From Acidiflorens sp963841945 (lineage in GTDB: Bacteria > Acidobacteriota > Terriglobia > Terriglobales > Acidobacteriaceae), in contig CAWJFC010000001.1 in the NCBI GenBank assembly GCA_963841945.1, forward strand, positions 248,001 to 312,000: a stretch of 64,000 nt of DNA, read 5' to 3'. The position numbers and the translations under genes were made by a program. Positions 29,819 to 39,250 of this stretch are shown piece after piece (position 1 is the stretch's first letter; every line of letters begins with the position of its first letter). The notes beneath the pieces were generated by a model, which was given only the letters and a program-made list of their open reading frames with translations, did no database searches and was not told the origin of the DNA.

Positions 29819-31111
29819 CTAGTTGCTCTGCGGGAGCAGTTCATAGTGATGCGCTTTCGGCACGGCGGTGGATTTTCGCTGGGTGACAAGTTCCTCATAT
29901 AAGGCATTGAGCGCTGCCACCGCTTCGCTAACGTGGGGCGACGACTCATCCTGCAGGGCAACCTGCACACCCTGCCACTCCGCCATGCGGACGGCGTGAA
30001 GCCGCCCGGAAAATGCATATACGCTCAGAGCCTGCTTGAGCATCGGCGTCATGAGCAGCGCCAAATTGACGCCTCGCGCCAGCTCTTCCCGCGTCCACGT
30101 GCCGATTTCTTCGCCATCAATTTTCAACACATACTTCGGCGCCGGCAGCCCAGTCACTTTTAGAATCTGCTGGTCGAGAGACTCCACGATATTCGAGGAT
30201 CGAAGTACCAGAGCAAGCACATCGTCCTTCGGATCAAACGGCATGGGGAGTAAATTGTCTTCCTGTGTCCATGACAGAGTTGGCTTCTTCTGCAACACGC
30301 TGGTCCGAGTGTTTTCTTGATGCTGCAATCGCATACGGGAAGCGTCAATCTCTACCGCCGATACCACAGCGGGAGCGCTCCAGGCTTCCAATAGGGCCGC
30401 AGCCATGACCAATCCGCCGGCTGCCGATGGGTGGATGCGGTCTGGAATGATTTTTTCCGCGAGAGCAGGGTCGGCGAGGCGTGCTTTATCGAGAACCGCA
30501 ACCAGCGGCGCATTCATGTCAACAACGTCGAGATGCCGCTGTCGAGCCAACTCTCGAACGAATTGCCCATATCGACCAACAACCTTGTTATAGCCTCCGT
30601 CATGCAATGCGTATTGCGGCGGTCGAGTTACATCGTCAAAGGGCGAAGGCTCAAGCAGTGTGATGCGGAGATTCGGTAAGCGCTGGCGGAGTGTGTCGAG
30701 GAGATGCTGATAGCCCTTAGTATATACATCGAAAAACGACGGATCGAAATCCTGGTAAGCAGCGTCGTTCATGCCGAGCATGAAAGTGGCTACAGTCGGG
30801 TTGTTGGCAATAACATCGCGGGCTAGCCGCTGGTCGGCCTTGCCGCCACCACCGCCGACGACCCAGTCTCCCGCCCAACCCGAGTTGATAAAGCGGACGT
30901 TCAGATCGGGGAAGCGGGTTACGACGTACGATTCGACGAAAGCAATGTAACTGCCACGTTCAGTGATGCTATCTCCGTAGAAGACGACGCGATCGTCTTT
31001 GTGGAGATAGAAAGGTTGATCCTGAGCCGGGGCCCTTAGCGCTGCACAAACAAGTGCCAGAACCTGCAGTGTAAGCCAGCAAGTCTTGACGAAAGAAATC
31101 GGACGCCCCAT
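29819..31111 (-). CDS. Secreted SGNH/GDSL hydrolase (probable carbohydrate esterase)
   Basis: 430 aa from the ATG at 31111, which gives a signal peptide (CWLTLQVLALVCAALRAPAQ); the frame runs back to 31333 inside the receptor gene and was rejected. Block I is VVFYGDSITERG (Ser), block III is MLGMNDAA, and block V is PDRIHPSAAGG (Asp/His). Residues after ~270 form an extra domain of unknown type. In this locus, deacetylation of pectin side chains or arabinogalactan is likely, but the substrate is inferred. It lies 82 bases after the receptor and 55 bases before GH42. Confidence 0.85.
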   Translation of the reverse strand: MGRPISFVKTCWLTLQVLALVCAALRAPAQDQPFYLHKDDRVVFYGDSITERGSYIAFVESYVVTRFPDLNVRFINSGWAGDWVVGGGGGKADQRLARDVIANNPTVATFMLGMNDAAYQDFDPSFFDVYTKGYQHLLDTLRQRLPNLRITLLEPSPFDDVTRPPQYALHDGGYNKVVGRYGQFVRELARQRHLDVVDMNAPLVAVLDKARLADPALAEKIIPDRIHPSAAGGLVMAAALLEAWSAPAVVSAVEIDASRMRLQHQENTRTSVLQKKPTLSWTQEDNLLPMPFDPKDDVLALVLRSSNIVESLDQQILKVTGLPAPKYVLKIDGEEIGTWTREELARGVNLALLMTPMLKQALSVYAFSGRLHAVRMAEWQGVQVALQDESSPHVSEAVAALNALYEELVTQRKSTAVPKAHHYELLPQSN

Positions 31112-31193
31112 AAGAGAGAATGCGACTAGATCGGCGTGGGGGGCCACCCAAGCCCGGAACCGCATGTGCGATCTCCAAGCTGTCGGCGGCCCG

Positions 31194-34100
31194 CTAGAAA
31201 ATAAACTTGGCGGCAAACTGCACAATTCGGGGATTGCTGATGGTTCCCGTAATCTCTCCGAAGTTCTTTGCGACGCTTTGATCTCCGCCCGGATTCCCGA
31301 AATGCGGTGTGTTCGTAACGTTAAAGAATTCAAATCTGGTTTGAAGATTGTATCTTTCGCTCAGCGCAAAATTCTTGAAGACGGAAAAATCGCCGTTGAT
31401 ATATCCCGGACCACGGACGATATTTCGTCCGGCAGTGCCAACCATGCAAGTTCCGGTTAAACCCGCGCTACTAAATGCCGCGGTATTGAAATACTCCATC
31501 AAGGATTGGCCGCCGGGAACCTCGGTGGGATTCCCGACAAGGTTCGGCCGTGCTCCGGGGCAGAGAGTTACGTTGCCATTCCTCACAATATTGACGGGCA
31601 GGCCGGTGCGTGCCGTTAGTATGCCGGAGAGTTGCCACCCACCAAGGAGAAGATCGCTCGTTGCATTCCAGTCACCCCCGAAATACTGGTGATGCCCGAA
31701 GGGCAAGGAATAAGTGGAACTCACAACGAGGTTTTGCCGAACATCAGTGTCTGACGAAGCCTTCTCGATGGTCAGGTTGAACGGATCTTGAGGCTGGTTG
31801 TGATTGATACCGAGGTCAAACGGAGCAGGGCCATTATCAACGTTGTGCCCCCAGGTATAAGAGGCAAGGAGATTGAGATTCTTTGTCGCGCGCTTCTTCA
31901 ATTTCGCCTGCAAGGAACTGTAAGTGCCCCATCCTAGCGATTCCTGAGCTTCAATTTTCCCGAGATTCATGGTCTGGATACCGCCGGGGTTGATGTCGCC
32001 AATCGCATAGGGAAGGTCCCGACTCACAGCCCCCACGTAGCCGATTTCCAGTGACAGCGAAGGGGAGATTTCCTGTTGCAACGTCAGATTGTACATATTT
32101 GCGTAGCCCGTCTTCAGATTCGGATCGACATAGTAGAGGGTTTGTTGATTGCCATCCGGTTGGCCAGTGCCTGGATCGACGATGTCCGCGGGATTGATCG
32201 TAGATTGTCCCGCAGCCAGGGGGAGAGTAGTGGTCCGATTGAATCCAGTGTCGATTTGATATCCCGGCGGAGTCGAAAACGGGTAAACATAGGGACTGGT
32301 GTAGAGCAGTTGCTGCGTCGCAAAAGGATAATTCTTCGTAAGAACGTCCTCGCGGGCGTCATTTTCCGGAGTATAGAAAAGTCCATAACCAGCTCGCAGT
32401 ACGGTATGGGGCAACATTTTGAAAGCAAAACCAAGTCGCGGCGAGAAGTTCTTCTTCCGGGCATTCAGCAGCGCATCGGAATTGCCACCGCGTCCGGCGA
32501 TCAAAATCAGGTTCGTCTTTGGATCGAAGTTCGACAGGTTGTTTCCGGATTCAGTATACGGATTCTGAAACTCATATCGCAGGCCGTAGATTAAAGTCAG
32601 ACGGGAACTTACCTTGTAAGTGTCTTCCCCGTAGAAATGCAGTTCCCAACTCTGCGTATGCGGACTTCCAAATTGCAGTCCGACATTCGTATACTGCGGC
32701 AAGCCGAGCAGCAGATCGGCGATGTCTGACCCGCCGTTATAGTAAGCATATGTCGTGTCGTAAAACGAGTAATCCTGGGCGGCGGTTAACGGACCACTGG
32801 GTGCGTACTGGTAGGGCCCCGAGTAATATTGAAAGCCCGTGGGGAAAAGATTGAAGTTCGGATGAGAGTTCAGCCGACGGAAATCGGCGCCAAACCGGAG
32901 TTCATGTTTGCCCACCGAGCTAAAAATGACGTTGTCCTGAAATTGGAAATTGTTGTCTAGAAAGTATAAGGGCTTGTACGTCGAACCGCCCGTTTGATAC
33001 CCGTCTCCGAGATAAACATAAGGAAACCCCGAGGTCGCCGGGAAGCCGGAAAGATTGATATCGGGGATGCCATATTGGTTTGCAAGATTCTTACCGTTTA
33101 ACAGGCTGTAATCGTTCAGTCGATAGCGGCTGTAACCAAATCGAAATTCGTTCAGGAGGCGCTCGGAGAATAAATGGGTTTCAGTGGCCGAGAGTTCCTG
33201 GCTGCGTGAATCATCTCTGTCTCCCTGGTCGGCGTCTCCACCGCCGACCACCGGGATTGCGCCGTAAAAGGGGTCATTCTGAAGCTGGTTAAAATCGCCA
33301 TAATGGTACGCGACCGACAATCGGTCCTTCTTCGAAAACTCCTGATCGAATCGTGCACTTCCGGTCTTGCCGTTGTAAGCATAAGGTGCATTGACAAGAA
33401 AGTTGTTGTAGTAACCAAAGTTAGTTCCGGGCAGATTTGGCTTTGGAAAAAAATTCTGGAGAATAGCCTGGCCCGCAGGGCTTACACAGCTCCCATCGGG
33501 GGTGAAATTGGCGGGACAAGCGGGAATAACGTTCCCGGGAAACTGCTGCGAATAGAAATTCTGCGCATAAAAAGCGGGATTGAAAATCGGCAACTGCAGG
33601 CCGATTCCAGGATCGACCAATCCGGACAGATCGACGCTGCCGTCCGGATTAAAGACAACTTGATTTTGAGGCGGCACGGCGTCGAGATAGGTGATTGTGT
33701 TACGGAGCCGCTCCTGCTCGTAAGAAATGAAGAAAAAGGTCTTATCCTTGACGATGGGTCCGCCGAAGGTTGCACCAAAATTATGCTGGCTCAAATTAGG
33801 TGATTGTCCGGGACCGCTAAACGAATAATTTTCCGCGGCTGTGGCATTCGGCCGATAGAACTCATAGGCATCCCCGTGAAATTTATTCGTTCCGGCCTTG
33901 GTCTGAATCGAGATCACTCCCCCGCCAGCCCTGCCGAATTCGGCCGAGTAGTCCGAGGTTGCGACTTTGAACTCTTCCACGGCATCTACACTCGGCCTGA
34001 GATTCGTATCGTTGTTGCGGTTTCCGGTAGCTTCGACGCCATCGATCACTACAGAGTTTGCGAACTCTCTCTGGCCGTTTACCGAGAGATTGAGGGTGTT

Positions 34101-34619
34101 TCCACCTTCGCCGTTGACCACTCCCGGAGTAAGGAGGGAGAGCTGGAGAAAATTGCGACCTAACAGCGGGAGATCCAGAATTTGTTGGGAACCAATTACC
34201 GCGCCTGTCTCCACACTTTCCGTCTGGAGGAGCGGCGCCTGAGAGGTCACCGTTTCCACGGTCGAGGCTATGCCAATCTTCAATTCAAAATCGATTGCGA
34301 GTTTCTGGTCGATCACTAGTTCGAGGTCTTTCGCCACTGCCGTCTCAAAGCCTTGCTGAGTCACGGTGACGGTGTAGATCCCCGGCGGTACCCTCTGGAC
34401 CACAAAGTCGCCGGCCTGGTTCGATTGAGTGGTATAGCTAATACCGGTGGCCTGATTTAGCGCGCTGATCTGCGCTCCGACAACCACAGCCTTGGAGGGA
34501 TCGGTCACGCGGCCCACGATGGACCCAGTTGTAGCTTGGGCGCCCGCGTTCGGAATCAGAGAAAGCACCACGCAAAACAAACCCAACCCCATTACAAAAC
34601 CCGGCAGGTACCGACTCAT
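31194..34619 (-). CDS. TonB-dependent receptor, Oar-like, arabinose circuit
   Basis: 1141 aa from the ATG at 34619, with GAGGAG 6-7 bases upstream and a signal peptide (MSRYLPGFVMGLGLFCVVLS, cleaved after NAGAQ). Extension to 34718 would run through the operator at 34677-34692. The regulatory-like domain reads GSIVGRVTDPSKAVVVGAQI; the plug has LDLPLLGRNFLQLSLLTPGV; the barrel ends VQFAAKFIF. The operator is the same as that before the araD operon, so arabinose-bearing oligomers are the likely cargo. Confidence 0.92.
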   Translation of the reverse strand: MSRYLPGFVMGLGLFCVVLSLIPNAGAQATTGSIVGRVTDPSKAVVVGAQISALNQATGISYTTQSNQAGDFVVQRVPPGIYTVTVTQQGFETAVAKDLELVIDQKLAIDFELKIGIASTVETVTSQAPLLQTESVETGAVIGSQQILDLPLLGRNFLQLSLLTPGVVNGEGGNTLNLSVNGQREFANSVVIDGVEATGNRNNDTNLRPSVDAVEEFKVATSDYSAEFGRAGGGVISIQTKAGTNKFHGDAYEFYRPNATAAENYSFSGPGQSPNLSQHNFGATFGGPIVKDKTFFFISYEQERLRNTITYLDAVPPQNQVVFNPDGSVDLSGLVDPGIGLQLPIFNPAFYAQNFYSQQFPGNVIPACPANFTPDGSCVSPAGQAILQNFFPKPNLPGTNFGYYNNFLVNAPYAYNGKTGSARFDQEFSKKDRLSVAYHYGDFNQLQNDPFYGAIPVVGGGDADQGDRDDSRSQELSATETHLFSERLLNEFRFGYSRYRLNDYSLLNGKNLANQYGIPDINLSGFPATSGFPYVYLGDGYQTGGSTYKPLYFLDNNFQFQDNVIFSSVGKHELRFGADFRRLNSHPNFNLFPTGFQYYSGPYQYAPSGPLTAAQDYSFYDTTYAYYNGGSDIADLLLGLPQYTNVGLQFGSPHTQSWELHFYGEDTYKVSSRLTLIYGLRYEFQNPYTESGNNLSNFDPKTNLILIAGRGGNSDALLNARKKNFSPRLGFAFKMLPHTVLRAGYGLFYTPENDAREDVLTKNYPFATQQLLYTSPYVYPFSTPPGYQIDTGFNRTTTLPLAAGQSTINPADIVDPGTGQPDGNQQTLYYVDPNLKTGYANMYNLTLQQEISPSLSLEIGYVGAVSRDLPYAIGDINPGGIQTMNLGKIEAQESLGWGTYSSLQAKLKKRATKNLNLLASYTWGHNVDNGPAPFDLGINHNQPQDPFNLTIEKASSDTDVRQNLVVSSTYSLPFGHHQYFGGDWNATSDLLLGGWQLSGILTARTGLPVNIVRNGNVTLCPGARPNLVGNPTEVPGGQSLMEYFNTAAFSSAGLTGTCMVGTAGRNIVRGPGYINGDFSVFKNFALSERYNLQTRFEFFNVTNTPHFGNPGGDQSVAKNFGEITGTISNPRIVQFAAKFIF

Positions 34620-34676
34620 AGGTTCTCCTCTTCGCACTCCGATTGTCCCGGACATCGGCAGATCAATCGGTCTGTT

Positions 34677-34773
34677 GAGTAAACGTTTACTCATTTGTAT
34701 AAACAGACTCTGCGACAAAACGTATATGTGTCTGCCGCGGGGAAAGTTACTCCTGCGCTGGATGGCGTGTCAA
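34677..34773 (-). promoter_or_regulatory. Promoter of the second TonB receptor with perfect palindromic LacI operator
   Basis: The minus strand shows TTGACA (34773-34768), an 18-base spacer and TAACTT (34749-34744). About 45-60 bases downstream of the expected start lies GAGTAAACGTTTACTC (34692-34677), a perfect 16-bp palindrome sharing 14 bases with the araD operator at 42112-42125. Its position after the start suggests a roadblock mode. The rest of 34693-34997 shows no gene. Confidence 0.65.
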
Positions 34774-34997
34774 GTAAATTTAAGCATTGTCCGAATCAGA
34801 ACTGTCATTTCCCTCTTAAAACATGGCCGCGAGACGGAAGCGATCTTGCCGAAACATGGGGCACCAGATCCGAGAACGGCCCCGACGGACGCCTTAAGCT
34901 ACCCCTTCCGGCGATACTTTGGCTGTGATTGGAGCCACTCGCATTCGTGTGGTGACGCACAAAGGAGAGTGATGGCGTAAACGCTTGCTAATTCCCA

Positions 34998-37604
34998 CTA
35001 CTCGACGTGCTGCGCGGGACGATGCGCGCTGCTCTTGAGGTGAAAGATGATTTTCCGGAAGTTCTCTCCCGCCGAAAACTCGACGCGAACGCTGGCCGCG
35101 CCCGCGCTGTCAGCGATCAGTTCAGCCCCGTCGACCGACGCTATCTGGTCTGGGTTCCATACGGCAAATGCGTACTGTTTGCCAGAGATTCCTGTGATTT
35201 GCAGGGTCAACTGGTCTCGACCCGGCGTCCATGACTCGGACACCACGCGCAAGCCCTGGCTCGACTCCCCGAGGGGCGGCAACTCCTGGGCGATACTCAC
35301 TCCGAAGTCGTTTCGGACACGAATACGCAATTTGTTCATGCCGGCGGAGGTGGGAACAGACACCGTGACGTGCTGATCCACAGAGTTCGCCTGCACGCGA
35401 AACGGGACAGCTCGACCGTTAATCTCAGCCCCCAGCACTACGGCGCGCAAGCTGAGAGCCGGGGAAAATTCCAGCGCGCAGCCGCCGGAACCCGTGCGCT
35501 GCACATCCAGCGAAATGCCATCGGCGGTTCTACTGTAGTCGAGATTCAGGGCAACTGATCCCACGTTCACGTTGCCGATTCGAAACGACGCCCAGTCGGC
35601 GGGCAGGTGGGGGGCAAAGGCGAGACGGTGCGCAGTGGCGTCTACTTCAAGGCCAAACAAGCCGCGCAGCAACGGGCTGACAACCATCGCGGCCGACCAG
35701 ATCTGGTCCGGCGCACTTCCGAGGGTCTGCTGATTGTAGTCTCCGGAAAGGACCTCCGCCACGTGGCCCAATGCGCCATTTTGAATCAACAAAGCGTTCG
35801 AACGCAGATTGGAGTATCCAGTAATCGCGCGATGGTAGCGATATTCGCCGGTGGCCGCCCATCCTGTGAAAAGCGGCCATACCGAGCCGTTGTGGTAACC
35901 GCCGGGATTGTAGCTGGGATTGCGCGCGGAAATAATGCGCATGCCCCAATCGGTTTGATGATCAGACGTAGCAAGTCGGTCGATCATCGCCTCGGCTTTT
36001 GCTTCGTCGAGCAAGCCGAACCACATAGGAACCGTCGCCAGCACACTGGTCGTATCTAAGCGTTTGTCGTCCTTGTCGAGAGCATAGGCGAACGCATTCT
36101 TTTCTTCCGACCAGAAAGCGTTGTTTAAGAGTGACCGTTGCCGATCAAATTGCCGCTCGAGATCCTCGCTGGCATCTTTCTTATCCACGAGCAGCGCAAG
36201 GTGCGATAGAGCCTGCAATGCTTCCAGCCCCAGCCCGCTTTGATAAAGTTCGGTCTTAACCGGCAGCAAAGGCCCACCTTCCACCCAGCCGTGGCCGAAT
36301 CCGAAATTCTGGGGAAAACCTTGCGCATCATAAGTGGAACGCAGGAACTCGTACGCCTTCCAGATGCTGCTCCACTTTTCTTTTGGGTACGCCAGATCCC
36401 CGCTTCCGGTCACGTAGTCGTTCATAGCAATAATGAACAAGGGCGTGGCGTCGGCGGAGGCGTAGGGGTAGGGATAGTCTTTGAACCAAGGCACAAAGCT
36501 GGCTGCTTGCGAAACCTCATGTGGAATCTTGCCGTCGTCGCGTTGATACTTGCTCAGGAAATCCAGAGCGGTGTGCGTGGTGGCAAAGTCGCCGGCTGCG
36601 TCGAGCGCAAAGGATGTCCACAAGGCGTCACGGCCAAAGAACCAGGCGAATCCCGGTCGCTGAGTGTCGTCGGAGGTCCGGTACCCGGCGACCAGGCCGC
36701 TGCCGAGAAAAGGATTGTCGACCAAGCCTTGAATCATGTTGATCCGCGACCAGTCGTATGCAGTTTGGAGTTGTCGATCTGGAATCGAGATGTCGATGGT
36801 CCGCTCGAGGTAGGTTTGATAGTATTCCGACGATTCACGCAACAACGTGCTGTAGGAAGTTGAAAGCCGGCGGTAGGTGCCTTCCGCGTCGGTATCGTTC
36901 TTAGGTGACGCGGCGATCACGATGGTCCTGGTGTCGTGGCCCTTGTTGGTCACTCCCAAGCGAAACGAATTTGTTTGCGAAGCCGAATAATTGATCCAAT
37001 ATTCCTCGGCAGTCAAATCTCCCGTTGGCGAACCAACTACCGCCGCAAACCTCTTCAGTTCGTCGCTGAAGACAAACGCGTGCAGGCTCTGATTCCAGTA
37101 CAAGTAGGCGCCCGCGACTGCCCCTGGCCACTCCAGCTGAAAATCAGGTTGAAATTCAGCCTCAATCTCCACTGGTTCAGCCGCGTCAACCTCAAACTGG
37201 ATGATCGCGCCCGGCTCATGGACGGGAACAAACAGAGTTTCGCGAACCGTGAAGGTGTCGCCCGCATACAGAATGGAAGTCGATTCAGGACGAACTGTAA
37301 TGGTTCGGGCCAGCGACTCCGCTGGAAAGCTCAAACTTCCCAGGTGGAATCGCAGATGGAAATCGCGGAAAATTTTGAGTGGATAGACCCAAGCCTCGAG
37401 GCGGCCCGCCTCATTGCCGAAGAGCGCAGCGCGTGTGCCTGTGGCTGTCACAAACTCCCACGAACGCACAGGCCGCGACAGCTCCAATGTCGATTTGGGT
37501 TTCGACGAGCGGCCCGGATCTTGGCCGTAAAAAGGCAGTGGAAATGTCAGCAGAACGAAGAGCAGAATAAATAAAGTTCGGCGCGTTAGAACCGATCGTC
37601 GCAT
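34998..37604 (-). CDS. Secreted six-hairpin glycosidase (glycogen-debranching/GH63-like fold)
   Basis: 868 aa from the ATG at 37604 (a TTG 30 bases upstream is possible) with signal peptide TLFILLFVLLTFPLPFYGQ. An N-terminal beta domain (SWEFVTATGTRAALFGNEAG) is followed by an (alpha/alpha)6 barrel from about residue 290: GFAWFFGRDALWTSFAL, KIPHEVSQAA, YASADATPLFI, GGYHNGSVWPLFTGW. The barrel resembles amylo-alpha-1,6-glucosidase and GH63/GH15 enzymes, but the locus suggests a side-chain sugar of arabinogalactan rather than glycogen. Specificity is unknown. A paralogue begins at 63647. Confidence 0.8.
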   Translation of the reverse strand: MRRSVLTRRTLFILLFVLLTFPLPFYGQDPGRSSKPKSTLELSRPVRSWEFVTATGTRAALFGNEAGRLEAWVYPLKIFRDFHLRFHLGSLSFPAESLARTITVRPESTSILYAGDTFTVRETLFVPVHEPGAIIQFEVDAAEPVEIEAEFQPDFQLEWPGAVAGAYLYWNQSLHAFVFSDELKRFAAVVGSPTGDLTAEEYWINYSASQTNSFRLGVTNKGHDTRTIVIAASPKNDTDAEGTYRRLSTSYSTLLRESSEYYQTYLERTIDISIPDRQLQTAYDWSRINMIQGLVDNPFLGSGLVAGYRTSDDTQRPGFAWFFGRDALWTSFALDAAGDFATTHTALDFLSKYQRDDGKIPHEVSQAASFVPWFKDYPYPYASADATPLFIIAMNDYVTGSGDLAYPKEKWSSIWKAYEFLRSTYDAQGFPQNFGFGHGWVEGGPLLPVKTELYQSGLGLEALQALSHLALLVDKKDASEDLERQFDRQRSLLNNAFWSEEKNAFAYALDKDDKRLDTTSVLATVPMWFGLLDEAKAEAMIDRLATSDHQTDWGMRIISARNPSYNPGGYHNGSVWPLFTGWAATGEYRYHRAITGYSNLRSNALLIQNGALGHVAEVLSGDYNQQTLGSAPDQIWSAAMVVSPLLRGLFGLEVDATAHRLAFAPHLPADWASFRIGNVNVGSVALNLDYSRTADGISLDVQRTGSGGCALEFSPALSLRAVVLGAEINGRAVPFRVQANSVDQHVTVSVPTSAGMNKLRIRVRNDFGVSIAQELPPLGESSQGLRVVSESWTPGRDQLTLQITGISGKQYAFAVWNPDQIASVDGAELIADSAGAASVRVEFSAGENFRKIIFHLKSSAHRPAQHVE

Positions 37605-37656
37605 GGTTGGTCCAAAAATCGCTCGACTGCGCAAAATCTCAATTTTACTCAGATTC

Positions 37657-39225
37657 TCAATCTGACAGGGTCAGGACGGCAACCGCCAAACCAGACAGAG
37701 TGAAATGCGCAGAGGTCAGATCGCTCGAATTGGGAGGGTTCAATCCTGTGTCCTTATCCACAACTACCAGATGCGCGCGCATGGCGCCCGGCAGCAGAAG
37801 TTGAGCAACACGGTCGCGCTTGTTGACCACCAGGACTTTCCTTTTGCCGTGTGGGGTGATGAATGCCTGAGCATACACAGCCGGTGTCTCGAGTTTAGTT
37901 TCCGCGAGTTTGTCGCCCGGGCCAAAATTATCCCGCAAGAGTTTCAGCACCCAGTAGCGCGGGTTCGGCCGACCCGTTGTCCAGTCGATCATGGAAACGC
38001 TGGGAAACTGGGTGGGGTAGCCGACCAGTTGCGATTCCCCGACCACGTCAATCCCCAGCCCTGCCAACTGCGCATAGAGATATGCGTAAACGGCGGCGCT
38101 CAAATTCCAATAGGAAGCAGGCACCGGTGCCGGGGCTGGATCGGCCTTTCCGATATCTTCCGCGCGGATGGTGCCAACCTCATTCAACATGGTCTGAGTT
38201 TGAGGAGAAAGGCGGCGGCGAATTGATTCCATGTAGCGCACTGTATCCAGAAAGTGATCCGCTTGCTCGAAGAAGGTAAAGGGATGACCTTCGGATCCCT
38301 GGTCAATATCGGGGACCGCATAAAAGTGATACGAAATTGCATCCAGTGGAATACCTGGCTTGTGGTTTTTTGCATCCAGGAAGTATTCAAAGAACTCAGG
38401 GCTCTTTGAGGGCGTGGCCAGACTCATTCCCACAAACTTGATCTCTGGAGCAACGCTTCGAATGGACTTTAAAACCACGTCATACAGGCGTGTGTACATC
38501 TGCGGTGTGATCGCATGCTCGTATTCAGGCTCGTTGAGAATCTCCCAATAATCAATCTTGTAATGATGGGCCGAGTCATGGCGGTGCCCGAGTTCGTCGG
38601 TGAATCCTCCCCGTGTGTACCAGCCCACGAGGCGAGCGTAGTAGTCGCCGACTTCCTTCATGCTGGGATCGCGTAGTTCTGTTCCCTGCTCGTAACTCCA
38701 ATCCGCTTCGTTAGGGTCGCCGGGGAGATCGACGGGTTTATCGGTCTTGAACATCCATTCCGGGATCGTGCTGAAATTCAGGACCACGGCATGCCCAGCG
38801 GTGGCATTGAGAAAGTCCAGAACCAGCGGATCGAGCAACGAGAAATCCCAGAAGGTGTGATCGGCGGTGGGTGGCGCCAGTTCTGCAACCGCCAGTCTTG
38901 GATAAGGAAACCACGGGACAAATCGGACATCATCCGCCCGGAGATTCCGCAGAGATTCAAAGGCTTGATCATGAATAGGCGAGCCTCGGCGCAAAAGCGG
39001 ATTGACGACAACCTGCAGGGTGGGAATTGTCCTTGATGTGCGCTCGATTTTCGTCCAGTCCACTTTGACTTCGACCTCTTCGACGCTTTCGGCTCGAAGT
39101 GAAGGTGCTGACGTGGCAGCAAGCAGTAAGATAACTAGAAGAAGGGACTGCGTGCTTGGGCGCGTGTGCAAGAGGTTCCGAACGATTGGTCGCGCTTTGT
39201 TCGTTCTGGCTTTCAAGCTCGCCAT
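37657..39225 (-). CDS. Secreted clan GH-A glycoside hydrolase, GH39-like
   Basis: 522 aa. The signal peptide STQSLLLVILLLAATSAPSL follows a 25-residue basic stretch. The catalytic (beta/alpha)8 barrel has WEILNEPEYEHAI for the acid/base Glu and TMLNEVGTIRAED as the likely nucleophile Glu, and the C-terminus is a beta domain as in GH39 beta-xylosidases. It could act on beta-linked xylose or arabinose side chains; family assignment is moderate. GGAGGAG lies almost against the ATG, so the start is uncertain. It is divergent from the beta-helix gene by only ~25 bases. Confidence 0.75.
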   Translation of the reverse strand: MASLKARTNKARPIVRNLLHTRPSTQSLLLVILLLAATSAPSLRAESVEEVEVKVDWTKIERTSRTIPTLQVVVNPLLRRGSPIHDQAFESLRNLRADDVRFVPWFPYPRLAVAELAPPTADHTFWDFSLLDPLVLDFLNATAGHAVVLNFSTIPEWMFKTDKPVDLPGDPNEADWSYEQGTELRDPSMKEVGDYYARLVGWYTRGGFTDELGHRHDSAHHYKIDYWEILNEPEYEHAITPQMYTRLYDVVLKSIRSVAPEIKFVGMSLATPSKSPEFFEYFLDAKNHKPGIPLDAISYHFYAVPDIDQGSEGHPFTFFEQADHFLDTVRYMESIRRRLSPQTQTMLNEVGTIRAEDIGKADPAPAPVPASYWNLSAAVYAYLYAQLAGLGIDVVGESQLVGYPTQFPSVSMIDWTTGRPNPRYWVLKLLRDNFGPGDKLAETKLETPAVYAQAFITPHGKRKVLVVNKRDRVAQLLLPGAMRAHLVVVDKDTGLNPPNSSDLTSAHFTLSGLAVAVLTLSD

Positions 39226-39250
39226 CTCCTCCGTGGTAGCATTCGCTCGT

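Noticed and set aside
34620..34718. 33-codon upstream extension of the second TonB receptor
   Set aside because: It crosses the palindromic operator, while the ATG at 34619 has a good ribosome site and signal peptide.
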